DNA of 42,289 nt from Burkholderiaceae bacterium 16. GTDB lineage: Bacteria; Pseudomonadota; Gammaproteobacteria; Burkholderiales; Burkholderiaceae. Made by a program: the position numbers and the translations under genes. This document shows positions 16,274 to 24,428 of the stretch, one piece after another. The notes beneath the pieces were generated by a model, which saw only the letters and a program-made list of their open reading frames with translations, was not told the DNA's origin and ran no database searches. Position 1 is the first letter of the stretch. Each line of letters opens with the position of its first letter. The stretch lies in NCBI GenBank assembly GCA_000955785.1, contig JYOD01000081.1, forward strand, positions 1-42,289. Reading direction: 5' to 3'.

Positions 16274-17164
16274 ATGGCTGAAGCAAGCGCGAAGACAACC
16301 GGAAGAGCCGCCAGGACGCCCAAAGCAGCCAGCGGCGCCATCGCACGCATCGGCATCGGCGGCTGGAACTTCGCCCCATGGCGCGACAACTTCTATCCCG
16401 CCAGGCTGGCGCAAAACCGAGAACTCGAATACGCCAGCCGCCAGCTCACCGCTATCGAAATCAACAGCACCTACCACGGCACCCAGAAGCGCACCTCCTT
16501 CGCCAAATGGCGCGACGAGACCCCCGACGGCTTTGTGTTCGCGCTCAAGGCATCGCGCTTCGCCACCAACCGCCGGGTGCTGGCGGAATCCGCCGAGTCC
16601 ATCGAGCGCTTTATCGATAGCGGCATTGCCGAGCTGGGCGGCAAGCTTGGTCCCGTGGTCTGGCAGTTCGCACCCACCAAACAGTTTGACCCCGAAGACT
16701 TCGAAGCCTTCCTTGCGCTGCTGCCCGCCTCGGTCGAGGGCCGCAAGCTGCGCCATGTGCTCGATGTGCGGCACGAGAGCTTCATGACGCCGGACTATCT
16801 CAAGCTTGCGCGCAAGTACAAGGCCGCCACCGTCTTCACCGATTCGGACAAGTTTCCATCCTTCGCCGATCTCACCGCGGATTTAGTCTATGCGCGGCTG
16901 ATGCGCAGCAGCGAGAAGCTGAAGTCCGGCTATGCGCCCAAGGCGCTCGATGCGTGGGGCGAGCGGGTGCAGGCCTGGGCATCTGGCGGCATCCCGGAAG
17001 ACCTGCCGCGGGTGGACGGCAAGGCGGCGGCGAAGCGCAAGCGTGAGGTGTTCGTTTTCTTTATCAACGGCGCCAAGGAGCGCGCGCCTGCGGCGGCGCA
17101 GGCGCTGCTGGGGCGGCTGGGGTGGCAGGCGCCACCATGGGAGGCCGATGCCAGGGGTGCATGA
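16274..17164 (+). CDS. DUF72 domain-containing protein
   Basis: A 296-residue protein with the DUF72 signature IGIGGWNFAPWRDNFYP near the start, then EINSTYHGTQKRTSFAKWRDETPDGFVFALKASR, and LDVRHESF in the middle. The fold is a TIM barrel; the function is not known. ATG 16274 is preferred over 16241 because AAGGA lies 10 bases upstream and the extra residues are not conserved. Residues 1-24 are basic and low complexity. It follows the BNR gene on the same strand with a 57-base gap and precedes dbpA by 37 bases, so it may be in a longer transcript. Confidence 0.85.
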   Translation: MAEASAKTTGRAARTPKAASGAIARIGIGGWNFAPWRDNFYPARLAQNRELEYASRQLTAIEINSTYHGTQKRTSFAKWRDETPDGFVFALKASRFATNRRVLAESAESIERFIDSGIAELGGKLGPVVWQFAPTKQFDPEDFEAFLALLPASVEGRKLRHVLDVRHESFMTPDYLKLARKYKAATVFTDSDKFPSFADLTADLVYARLMRSSEKLKSGYAPKALDAWGERVQAWASGGIPEDLPRVDGKAAAKRKREVFVFFINGAKERAPAAAQALLGRLGWQAPPWEADARGA

Positions 17165-17190
17165 TAGACGATGGAGGGGCGCCAGCCCGT

Positions 17191-17196
17191 TATAAT
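17191..17196 (+). promoter_or_regulatory. Perfect -10 hexamer directly before dbpA
   Basis: TATAAT ends 5 bases before the dbpA ATG at 17202. If used, transcription would begin at or next to the start codon. No good -35 lies at the usual distance and the only GGAGG is over 20 bases from the ATG. Confidence 0.4.
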
Positions 17197-17201
17197 CCGG
17201 C

Positions 17202-18623
17202 ATGAACTCAAGTCCTACCCAATCCGCAGCGCCCGCCGCTGCCGGCGCCTCTTTCTCCACACTGCCCCTCTCGCCCGCCACGCTGGCGACGTTGGAGCAG
17301 CTCGGCTACCAGACCATGACCCCGATCCAGGCCGCCAGCCTGCCGGTCGCGCTGGCCGGCCAGGACCTGATCGCGCAGGCCAAGACCGGCAGCGGCAAGA
17401 CCGCCGCCTTCGCGCTGGCGCTGCTGAACCGGCTGGACACGCGCCGTTTCGACGTGCAGGCGCTGGTGCTGTGCCCCACGCGGGAGCTGGCCGAGCAGGT
17501 CACGCAGGAAATCCGCCGCCTGGCGCGCGCGGAAGAGAACGTCAAGATCCTGACGCTGTGCGGCGGCTCGCCGATGCGCCCCCAGGCCGACAGCCTGGCG
17601 CATGGCGCACATATCGCCGTGGGCACGCCCGGACGCATCATGGATCACCTGGAGCGCGGTACGCTGCACCTGGATGCGCTCAACACCCTGGTGCTGGACG
17701 AAGCCGACCGCATGCTCGACATGGGCTTCTTCGACGACATCGCCTATGTGGCGAGCCACTGCCCCAAGGAGCGCCAGACGCTGCTGTTCTCGGCAACCTA
17801 CCCCGAAGGCATCGCCCGGCTCAGCCAGCAGTTCCTGCGCAAGCCGCGCGAGATCAAGCTGGAGGAGCAGCACGACGACAGCAAGATCCGCCAGCGCTTC
17901 TACGAGGTGGAAGACAGCGACCGCCTCAACGCCGTGAGCCTGTTGCTCAACCATTTCCGCCCGGTCAGCACGCTGGCCTTCTGCAACACCAAGGCGCGTT
18001 GCCGCGACCTGGTCGATCTGCTGCGCGCGCAAGGCTTCGAAGCCCTGGCCCTGCACGGTGAACTGGAACAGCGCGAGCGCGACCAGGTACTGGTGCAGTT
18101 CGCCAACCGCAGCTGCTCCGTGCTGGTTGCCACCGACGTGGCCGCGCGCGGCCTCGACATCGCCCAGCTCGAAGCGGTGATCAACGTCGACGTCACGCCG
18201 GACCCCGAGGTCTACGTCCACCGCATCGGCCGCACCGGCCGCGCGGACGAGGACGGCTGGGCGCTCTCGCTGGCCAGCATGAACGAGATGGGCCGCGTCG
18301 GAAATATCGAACAGGCCATGGGCGCCGAGATGGAATGGCAGCCGCTGTCCGAGCTGACCCCGCCCAGCAACGAGCGCCTGCTGCCGCCCATGGTCACGCT
18401 GCAGATCCTCGGCGGGCGCAAGGAGAAGATGCGCCCCGGCGATATCCTCGGCGCGCTCACCGGCGACGCGGGCTACGCCAAGCACCAGATCGGCAAGATC
18501 AACGTGATGGACATGTCCACCTACGTGGCGGTCGAGCGTTCGATCGGCCGCGAGGCGATGCGCAAGCTCAATGACGGGACGGTAAAGGGCAAGCGCGTGA
18601 AAGTGCGCATGCTGACGGAATAA
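17202..18623 (+). CDS. dbpA: ATP-dependent RNA helicase DbpA
   Basis: A 473-residue DEAD-box RNA helicase. Motifs in order: Q motif (GYQTMTPIQ), AKTGSGKT, PTRELAEQ, GTPGRIMDHL, DEADRMLDMGF, SAT, TDVAARGLDI and HRIGRTGRA. The last 75 residues (from about VTLQILGGRKEKMRPGDILGALTG to the end) are the DbpA RNA-binding domain, which recognises hairpin 92 of 23S rRNA, so the role is in large ribosomal subunit assembly. The start has no close Shine-Dalgarno, and TATAAT lies immediately upstream. It is followed by a RIO-type kinase gene after 82 bases. Confidence 0.93.
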   Translation: MNSSPTQSAAPAAAGASFSTLPLSPATLATLEQLGYQTMTPIQAASLPVALAGQDLIAQAKTGSGKTAAFALALLNRLDTRRFDVQALVLCPTRELAEQVTQEIRRLARAEENVKILTLCGGSPMRPQADSLAHGAHIAVGTPGRIMDHLERGTLHLDALNTLVLDEADRMLDMGFFDDIAYVASHCPKERQTLLFSATYPEGIARLSQQFLRKPREIKLEEQHDDSKIRQRFYEVEDSDRLNAVSLLLNHFRPVSTLAFCNTKARCRDLVDLLRAQGFEALALHGELEQRERDQVLVQFANRSCSVLVATDVAARGLDIAQLEAVINVDVTPDPEVYVHRIGRTGRADEDGWALSLASMNEMGRVGNIEQAMGAEMEWQPLSELTPPSNERLLPPMVTLQILGGRKEKMRPGDILGALTGDAGYAKHQIGKINVMDMSTYVAVERSIGREAMRKLNDGTVKGKRVKVRMLTE

Positions 18624-18705
18624 CGGTGGCGGCGACGCTGCGGTACCCGATGCGCGGGTGTGGGGTGCGCACAGGCATGGCGCAAAGCCATTGCCGCGTA
18701 TCCCG

Positions 18706-19554
18706 ATGAAAACGCCTAAGCGGCTGCAGCCGCTGGTCGAGGACGGCCTGGTCGACGAAGTGGTGCGCCAGCTGATGAGCGGCAAGGAAGCCACGGTCTA
18801 CGTCGTGCGCTGCGGCGGCGAGATCCGTTGCGCCAAGGTCTACAAGGATGCCGCGCAGCGCAGTTTCCGGCAGGCCGCGACTTACCAGGAAGGGCGCAAG
18901 GTCAAGGGCAGCCGGCAGGCGCGCGCCATGGAAAAAGGCACGCGCTACGGGCGCAAGGTGGCCGAGGAAGCCTGGCACAACGCCGAGGTGGATGCCTTGT
19001 ACCGCCTCGCCGCCGCGGGCGTGCGGGTGCCCAGGCCGCATCTGTGCTTCGAGGGCGTGCTGCTCATGGAGCTGGTGGTGGATGCCGATGGCAATGCCGC
19101 GCCGCGCCTGAACGATGTGGCGTTGAGCCCGGAGCTGGCGCTGGAATTCCACGCGGCGCTGATCGGGCAGGTGATCCTGATGCTGTGCGCCGGCGTGGTG
19201 CACGGCGACCTCTCCGAATTCAATATCCTGGTGGATGCCGAGGGCCCGGTCATCATCGACCTGCCGCAAGCGGTGGACGCCGCCGGCAACAACGATGCCA
19301 GCGTGATGCTGGAGCGCGATGTGGACAACCTCGCGTTCTACTTCGGCCAGTTCGCGCCGGAACTCAACGATACGCAGTACGGCAAGGAGATCTGGGCGCT
19401 TTACCAGGCCGGCCTGCTGCATCCGGGCGTGAAGCTGACGGGGCGGGTCGAGGTGGATGACCGGCCGGTGGATGTGGAAGCCGTGCTGCAGGAAGTGGAA
19501 GACGTGCGCCTGGAAGAAGAAGCGCGCCAGCGGTACCTGCAGAGCGCGGAGTGA
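18706..19554 (+). CDS. RIO1-type serine protein kinase
   Basis: A 282-residue atypical kinase. GKEATVYVVRCGGEIRCAKVY carries the P-loop and the ATP-contacting Lys, HGDLSEFNILV is the catalytic loop with Asp and Asn, and VIIDLPQAVD gives the metal-binding Asp. These are diagnostic for RIO kinases, which in archaea and eukaryotes mature the small ribosomal subunit; the bacterial role is not established. ATG 18706 (MKTPKRLQPL) is chosen although it lacks a clear ribosome site, because the 16 residues upstream in the open frame are not kinase-like. Adjacency to dbpA suggests a link to ribosome assembly, which is inference only. Confidence 0.88.
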   Translation: MKTPKRLQPLVEDGLVDEVVRQLMSGKEATVYVVRCGGEIRCAKVYKDAAQRSFRQAATYQEGRKVKGSRQARAMEKGTRYGRKVAEEAWHNAEVDALYRLAAAGVRVPRPHLCFEGVLLMELVVDADGNAAPRLNDVALSPELALEFHAALIGQVILMLCAGVVHGDLSEFNILVDAEGPVIIDLPQAVDAAGNNDASVMLERDVDNLAFYFGQFAPELNDTQYGKEIWALYQAGLLHPGVKLTGRVEVDDRPVDVEAVLQEVEDVRLEEEARQRYLQSAE

Positions 19555-19634
19555 CCGGGGTTTGATCGTGGCGCGGCGGGCCTGATGTTCGCCCGCCGCG
19601 CCTCCCCGGCCCAGCGCATATCAGTGCACCGGCA

Positions 19635-20768
19635 TCAACCGATCCGTACTACATACCCCTCTTTCGGCTCGCTCCCACTTGCCACCAGGCTGGCGATCCT
19701 CTCCTGCGCCGCGCCAAAGCCCTGCTCTTCGATCAGCGACAGCCAGCCGTTGCCCGGCGCCTTCACGTGATCGATAAACGCGCGTTGCGCCGCATTGAAG
19801 CGCTGGTTCACCCCTTCGGGCCCCCAGTCGGCATTGCGCTTGCGGATCTGCACCGGCGCAAAATAGAACTCGGGCTTGGGTCCGGGCAGGCCGGTGTCGC
19901 GCAGGAAGTCCGTGTTCTGCGCCGAGCCGGCGAAGCAGTCGTACACCAGTGCGCTGCCGAAGAGATGATGCACGCGCGCGCGCAGCGCTTCGTCGCCGGA
20001 GAAGTCTACATATAGCGTGGGCTCGTCGTTGGCAAGCGTTTCCAGCGTGTCGTAGCTGACCACTTCCGCGTAGCAGCCCAGGCCCTCGACGAAGGGGCGG
20101 TTGCGCCCGGAGGTGATGGCCGCCAGCGAGATGCCGGGGAGGTCGCGCAGGCAGAAGGCGGTGCCGTAGGCCGTCTTGCTGGAGGCACTGGACACCACCA
20201 GCCGGGTCGCGCCGAAGAAGCGGTTGTCCTCAAGGAAGTCGGCCAGCATGAACGACGTGATGAACAGAGGCCGGTATAACATCTGGTAGTTTTCCAGCTC
20301 CGGCGCGTAGGCGGCGTCGTTGACCACGCGGGTGTACTGGTTGTAGGCGGAGGTCAGCGGCCTGCGATGCTCGCTGCCATCGTAGAAGCCGCGCCCGGTG
20401 ACGCGCTCGGGCTGCATGCGGATATGGCTGGCGATAGGGAAATAGCCATAGAAGCGCTCGCCCGCCTCAACGCCGGGAACGCCGCTGGCGACCACGTCGG
20501 CGAAGCCCCACACCGGCATGTGTCCCCATTCCTGTTGCCCGGTGGGAAAGAACTGCCAGTATTTCATGGCGTCGCCGAAGGCGGCGTAGGTGATGTTGTT
20601 GGTGGTGAGCGCGAAGCGGTCGATCTTCAGCAGGGCTTCGCCGGGGGCGGCGTCGATGCGTTCCTGGCGCGCTTCCAGCCGGCTTTCGTTTAGGGCATGC
20701 TTGCGAGTCAGCAGGCGGATTACCCTGAGCGATTGTTCCGCATTGTCGCCTTGGCCCGTGTGTTCCAT
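19635..20768 (-). CDS. DUF2855 family protein, MDR-like oxidoreductase fold
   Basis: A 377-residue protein with the DUF2855 markers LKIDRFALTTNNITYAAFGDAMKYWQFFP at about 47-75, WGFADVVASG, and LVVSSASSKTAYGTAFCL at about 195-212, the last of which occupies the nucleotide-binding position. The family looks like a degenerate medium-chain reductase, and no reaction is assigned. AAGGAG precedes the ATG. It is transcribed divergently from a TetR regulator with only 28 bases between start codons, so the regulator very likely controls it. Confidence 0.85.
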   Translation of the reverse strand: MEHTGQGDNAEQSLRVIRLLTRKHALNESRLEARQERIDAAPGEALLKIDRFALTTNNITYAAFGDAMKYWQFFPTGQQEWGHMPVWGFADVVASGVPGVEAGERFYGYFPIASHIRMQPERVTGRGFYDGSEHRRPLTSAYNQYTRVVNDAAYAPELENYQMLYRPLFITSFMLADFLEDNRFFGATRLVVSSASSKTAYGTAFCLRDLPGISLAAITSGRNRPFVEGLGCYAEVVSYDTLETLANDEPTLYVDFSGDEALRARVHHLFGSALVYDCFAGSAQNTDFLRDTGLPGPKPEFYFAPVQIRKRNADWGPEGVNQRFNAAQRAFIDHVKAPGNGWLSLIEEQGFGAAQERIASLVASGSEPKEGYVVRIG

Positions 20769-20796
20769 CTTGTCTCCTTAATTACCGTCGAGTTCG

Positions 20797-21510
20797 ATGC
20801 CACCAATGTATCGCCGCAAGCCGGCCGCCGGGTTCGGAAACGCGGGTGCCGCGTCCGGTGCGGCGCCAGCGCCGGCCAGGCCGCTGAAACGCCCGTCGCA
20901 GCGACGCGCGCGCTTTACCGTGAACGCCATTTACGAGGCCTTTGTTCGGATATGGCGCGTGCGCGGCTGGGACGGCGTGACCACGCGCGCGGTGGCGCTG
21001 GAAGCCGGTTGCTCCGTGGGTACCCTGTACGAGTACTTCCCCAACAAGGAGGCGCTGCTCTCCGGCTATGTGCGGCACACCATCGAGTCGATGCTGGCGC
21101 GCATCGACGCCGAGGCGGTGAACGCGGCCGGGCTGGACTGGGCCACGCGCATCCGGCGCCTGGTGCGGCTGACCTGTGGCGCGGACGATGCCGCGCTGGA
21201 AGGTTTCGAGCACGAGATGCTGATGCTGGAAGCGCGCATCGCCGAGACCAAGCATCATCGCCGCGTGTTCGACGAGTTGTGCGCGGCCTGGCAGCGCGCG
21301 CTGGCGGCGTGCCCGGATCTGCCGCGCGCGCCGGATGCCGCCATCGTGCAGAGCCTGCTGCAAGCGGTCTGGGGTGCGCGCCGCTATCGGCTGCTGCTGC
21401 AGGCCGACGAGTCCTCGCGGGCGGCGTGGGTGATGCAGATGGAGCGGCTTTGCCTGCTGGCGCTGGGAGATGCGCCGTCGCTGACCGCCGTTGTTACTGA
21501 TCGCTCCTGA
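20797..21510 (+). CDS. TetR family transcriptional regulator
   Basis: A 237-residue regulator. The N-terminal 40 residues are Ala/Pro/Arg-rich. The TetR DNA-binding domain follows with FTVNAIYEAFVRIWRVRG, VTTRAVALEAGCSVGTLYEYF (recognition helix) and PNKEALL. The remainder is the helical ligand domain, which I cannot assign to a ligand. It faces DUF2855 across 28 bases; with such a small gap, one operator could control both. Its 3' end overlaps the CDGSH gene on the other strand by 17 bases. The start may be internal to the low-complexity leader, since no good ribosome site is seen. Confidence 0.85.
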   Translation: MPPMYRRKPAAGFGNAGAASGAAPAPARPLKRPSQRRARFTVNAIYEAFVRIWRVRGWDGVTTRAVALEAGCSVGTLYEYFPNKEALLSGYVRHTIESMLARIDAEAVNAAGLDWATRIRRLVRLTCGADDAALEGFEHEMLMLEARIAETKHHRRVFDELCAAWQRALAACPDLPRAPDAAIVQSLLQAVWGARRYRLLLQADESSRAAWVMQMERLCLLALGDAPSLTAVVTDRS

Positions 21511-22132
21511 ACCCCACCTTCTTGTGCGTGCCATCGCAGAACGGCTTGTTGCCCGAGTGACCGCAGCGGCACAGCCAGGCCTCTGTCATGCGGTTGACGG
21601 TTCTGCCGGTGCCGCTGATGACTTCGAGATTGCCCTTGATGCGCAGCGGTCCGTTGGGAATCGGGTGGATATCGAGCGGCCCGTCGCGTTGCGCCAGCGG
21701 CGCCGATTCCACGGTGGCGGGCTCGCCGCTGGCGGTGAAGCCCGCGCCGGCGTGGCTGGTGTCGCAGAAGGGTTTGTTGTGCGACGCGCCGCAGCGGCAC
21801 AGCGTGAGGCGAAAGCCGGCGGGCTGGCCGTCAATGGTGATGGCGGCGCGCAGCGCCAGCGGGCCATTCTCAAGCACGCGCGCCACATTGACCAGGGGCG
21901 CGGCCTCGCCGGGGGAATCGTCGCGCATCTGGTAGCCGATGGCGCCCGACGGACAGTTGTGCGCGATCTCGGCGATTTCCTCGGCGGTGGCGTTGTCCGG
22001 GTGGATCCACTGGCCCTCCACGCCGGGCACGAAGACGTCCGGGCGGTCCAGCGTACAGTGGCGCGAATGGATGCAACGGCTGTCGTCGAAGAGGACGATG
22101 ACGCGCTTTCCGGCAACGGACTCGGTGGCCAT
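21494..22132 (-). CDS. Divergent 4Fe-4S plus tandem CDGSH iron-sulfur protein
   Basis: A 212-residue redox protein with three metal sites. Residues 1-80 resemble the divergent 4Fe-4S mono-cluster domain (Fer4_19: DSRCIHSRHC...NCPSGAI). Two CDGSH-type 2Fe-2S motifs follow: CRCGASHNKPFCDTSH near 112-127 and CRCGHSGNKPFCDGTH near 188-203, each with the 3-Cys/1-His ligand set complete. Such proteins are thought to act in electron transfer or in sensing redox state or iron, in the cytoplasm. AGGAGG precedes the ATG. It overlaps the convergent TetR gene by 17 bases. The substrate or partner is unknown. Confidence 0.88.
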   Translation of the reverse strand: MATESVAGKRVIVLFDDSRCIHSRHCTLDRPDVFVPGVEGQWIHPDNATAEEIAEIAHNCPSGAIGYQMRDDSPGEAAPLVNVARVLENGPLALRAAITIDGQPAGFRLTLCRCGASHNKPFCDTSHAGAGFTASGEPATVESAPLAQRDGPLDIHPIPNGPLRIKGNLEVISGTGRTVNRMTEAWLCRCGHSGNKPFCDGTHKKVGFRSDQ

Positions 22133-22390
22133 GGCTGGCCCTCCTGCGCAGTGCGCGCTCCATGTGGTGCGCTCCCTCTCCTTTATAGCGCCTGCCGGCG
22201 GGTTTGCGCAGCGCTTTTCGGCAGCTTTGTCTTTTTACAAAGATTCGTGTGCGTCACCCTGTAAGGCGCGCGCGGAGGATGCTAATCTGAAAGCTACAGG
22301 CAGCGGCGCACGCGCAGGTGCCCTGCCAGGCGCTCCCGCATTCCGCGCGGGTATGGTTTGCAATCCTTTGGGATCGAACAAGGAGTGGGT

Positions 22391-22846
22391 ATGAAAACTG
22401 CAAGGCAGGTTCTTGAGTCCAAACCAACACAGGCTATCTACAGTATTCCTCCTGGCGCCACGGTTTATGCCGCGCTGCAGTTGATGGCGGAGAAAGGCAT
22501 CGGCGCGCTGCTGGTGATCGAGCGCGGCGAGAGCCAGATCGTCGGCATCCTGAGCGAGCGGGACTATGCGCGCAAGGTGATACTGATGCAGCGCACGTCG
22601 CGGGAGACGTTTGTGCGCGACATCATGACGTCGGCGGTGATTTATGTGCGGGGGGATCAGAGTACCGATGAGTGCATGGCGTTGATGACGCAGCATCGGT
22701 TGAGGCACTTGCCGGTGATGGATGGGGACAAGCTGATCGGGATGTTGTCGATCGGGGATCTGGTGAAAGATATTATTTCGGAGCAGCGGTTCATTATTGA
22801 GCAGCTGGAGCATTACATTACGGGGACTGCGCATCCGCAGGTTTAG
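22391..22846 (+). CDS. CBS domain-containing protein
   Basis: A 151-residue protein made of two CBS repeats: residues 10-68 (KPTQAIYSIPPGATVYAALQLM to GILSERDYARKV) and 75-135 (VRDIMTSAVIYVRGDQSTDECMALM to GMLSIGDLVKDII). Paired CBS repeats bind adenosine nucleotides and sense energy state. The start at 22391 has AAGGAG 6 bases upstream. It has no fused enzyme, so it may act as a free regulator. A stable UUCG-type hairpin lies 53 bases past the stop. Confidence 0.88.
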   Translation: MKTARQVLESKPTQAIYSIPPGATVYAALQLMAEKGIGALLVIERGESQIVGILSERDYARKVILMQRTSRETFVRDIMTSAVIYVRGDQSTDECMALMTQHRLRHLPVMDGDKLIGMLSIGDLVKDIISEQRFIIEQLEHYITGTAHPQV

Positions 22847-22898
22847 TAGGAGGCTGGCTGACGTCAATGTCAAAGGCTTGAAGTCAACGGCAGTTTCA

Positions 22899-22915
22899 CG
22901 CCCCCTTCGGGGGCG
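22899..22915 (+). terminator. Stable UUCG hairpin after the CBS gene
   Basis: CGCCCCC-TTC-GGGGGCG forms a perfect 7-bp stem in which the innermost pair can close a C(UUCG)G tetraloop. No T-run follows, so termination is possible but unproven. Confidence 0.45.
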
Positions 22916-22932
22916 ACTTACTTCTTGTCTTG
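22912..22932 (+). repeat. Degenerate copy of the repeat found at the window's right edge
   Basis: GGCGACTTACTT followed by CTTGTCTTG matches, with a few changes, the reverse complement of 42268-42289 (GGCGACCTACTT, then TTTTGTCTTG). The right arm that would complete an inverted repeat is eroded here. Confidence 0.5.
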
Positions 22933-23288
22933 CCAGGACAGTGAAGGAAATCCCTCGGCGCGGGTGTTCCCCTTGGCAGCCTGGATCTGCTGTCCAGGCG
23001 TGGCGTGGCGGTCACGGACGAGAAGATCCGGTGGCGACGTCCGATGCCGGGCGCAAAGCTGCGGGCGGAGTCGTTGCGGGCGCTTTTTCGAGCCAGGCCT
23101 CTACGGCCGTTCAGGGGAGAAAGCGGCCGAAGCCAGGTCGGTGGACGGAAGCCAACCGGGAGCCTCACCGAAGCGTACAACAAAGGCGTATCCTTTGAGT
23201 ACGGTGCCGGATGCAGCGCGCGGCCAGGCTGGCAAGATGGCCTTCAGGACGTTTTCAGTCACGGCACAAAATGTACCGCGGTGGCGAC

Positions 23289-23672
23289 ATGAAGCGTGTT
23301 CACGCACTGATTGTGACTTGCGCCATGTTGGTTGCCTGTGTATCGACGGGCGTCGACGTGAAGCAGGAGCAATTGTCGGACTTCATGCTCGGTTTCTCCA
23401 CCCTTGACGACGTGACGGCGCAGCTTGGGGCGCCTACATCCCAGGCAGCACTGAATAACGGATCAACGATACTGATCTATTCATTTGCGACCTCCCACAC
23501 CCACCCTGAGAGCTTTATTCCGTTCATTGGTCCGCTGTTTGCCGGAGGAGAGATCAGATCCTCCACGGTCCTTTTCGAGTTTGACGAGAACGGTGTCCTC
23601 AGGAGTCAACGCAGGGCAACGTCAAGTGGTGTTTCAGGGTTGAGCGTATTACCTCCTGGTGTGCTGCAATAG
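23289..23672 (+). CDS. Small lipoprotein, SmpA/OmlA (BamE)-like
   Basis: A 127-residue protein with a lipoprotein signal: MKR, hydrophobic VHALIVTCAMLV, and lipobox LVAC with Cys 17 as the lipidated residue. The next residues STGV predict outer-membrane sorting. The mature part, with FMLGFSTLDDVTAQLGAPTSQ and ILIYSF, has the length and helix-strand pattern of the SmpA/OmlA fold. True BamE is an outer-membrane assembly factor; this is more likely a paralog of unknown task. I start at ATG 23289 because the signal peptide begins there. AGGAGG overlaps its stop codon and could start a further tiny frame. Confidence 0.75.
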   Translation: MKRVHALIVTCAMLVACVSTGVDVKQEQLSDFMLGFSTLDDVTAQLGAPTSQAALNNGSTILIYSFATSHTHPESFIPFIGPLFAGGEIRSSTVLFEFDENGVLRSQRRATSSGVSGLSVLPPGVLQ

Positions 23673-23684
23673 GAGGTTGCCGTC

Positions 23685-23744
23685 ATGGAACGGTCCGCGC
23701 AGGCTTCACTTCATCTGACAGCTGAAGCCTATCCTGCTGCTTAA
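23685..23744 (+). CDS. Possible 19-residue small protein
   Basis: ATG 23685 has a perfect AGGAGG 8 bases upstream, which overlaps the preceding stop codon. It encodes MERSAQASLHLTAEAYPAA and ends inside the tail of the opposite hydrolase gene. A short perfect hairpin lies within it. There is no family evidence, and it may be chance or only a terminator. Confidence 0.25.
   Translation: MERSAQASLHLTAEAYPAA
23701..23730. terminator. Hairpin between convergent lipoprotein and hydrolase genes
   Basis: AGGCTTCA (23701-23708) pairs perfectly with TGAAGCCT (23723-23730) around 14 bases. It is in the right place for a two-way terminator but lacks a clear T-run. Confidence 0.35.
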
Positions 23745-24310
23745 AACTCCCGAATCAATGCCTCTGCCATCGGCCACGTGCCATACCCGTCAGCCGGCGA
23801 GAGATGGCCAACGTCGCCAGCGTCGACGAAGCGGCTGCCCCAGGCCTGCGCGAGCTCGCGGATTCGCTCGAACTTGCCGATCGGGTCGTTGCGGCTGCCG
23901 ACGACGATGCTTGGAAACGGCAGGCGCTCGCGCGGCACCGGTGTCCAGCCATTCGTTGCCAGCGTCTGCGGATCGGAGTAACCGGCTGGCAGCGGCGTGT
24001 CGTAATCGGGGGGCGCGGCTAGCAGCGCACCCGCGATGTCGCGTTTCGTTTGCTGCGCCCAGTGAACGGTGATCAGAACCCCAACGCTATGGGCAACCAG
24101 GATGATCGGGCCATCGATTGCGCTCACGACGCGATCAAGGTTGGCTACTCGCGCGCTGCGCAGCCTCTTGTCCTGGTCGATCTGGGGCACGATGTGTACC
24201 GCGCCTCCAATTTCCTGAATACGCTCAGCCAGCAGCGTTTGCCAGTGATCCGGCATGTGATCGCGAAGGCCAGGGACAATCACAACCGTGGGCAGCTTTC
24301 TGGAGGTCAT
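23741..24310 (-). CDS. Alpha/beta hydrolase, RBBP9/YdeN family
   Basis: A 189-residue serine hydrolase. IVPGLRDHMPDHWQTLL at the start is the RBBP9/YdeN signature, Ser lies in VAHSVGV, the acid in GSRNDPIG, and His in VGHLSPADGYG. Relatives are serine hydrolases with unclear natural substrates. I chose ATG 24310, which has AGGAA 12 bases upstream, over an ATG 16 codons earlier. It follows the TauD-type gene by 118 bases on the same strand and may be read from the same transcript; it could then hydrolyse an ester or thioester in that pathway, which is inference. Confidence 0.85.
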   Translation of the reverse strand: MTSRKLPTVVIVPGLRDHMPDHWQTLLAERIQEIGGAVHIVPQIDQDKRLRSARVANLDRVVSAIDGPIILVAHSVGVLITVHWAQQTKRDIAGALLAAPPDYDTPLPAGYSDPQTLATNGWTPVPRERLPFPSIVVGSRNDPIGKFERIRELAQAWGSRFVDAGDVGHLSPADGYGTWPMAEALIREF

Positions 24311-24428
24311 TGAATTCAAGTTCCTCGTTAAGATTGGATGTCTTGCCGAAGCTGTCATCCAGCATCCGGCATCCGGCAGTGGCGAGCCGTCGAGCGTGGG
24401 GGCGCGATGGCCGGCGTGCGCGACGTCT

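Larger units (their letters stand above)
22847..23288. other. Gene-free stretch with a hairpin and a degenerate repeat
   Basis: 442 bases between the CBS and lipoprotein genes. It contains the UUCG hairpin at 22899-22915 and the repeat segment at 22912-22932. Overlapping frames on the plus strand have no ribosome site or domain; one ending FEYGAGCSARPGWQDGLQDVF (about 23190-23250) looks protein-like and could be the remnant of a lost gene. Confidence 0.4.
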
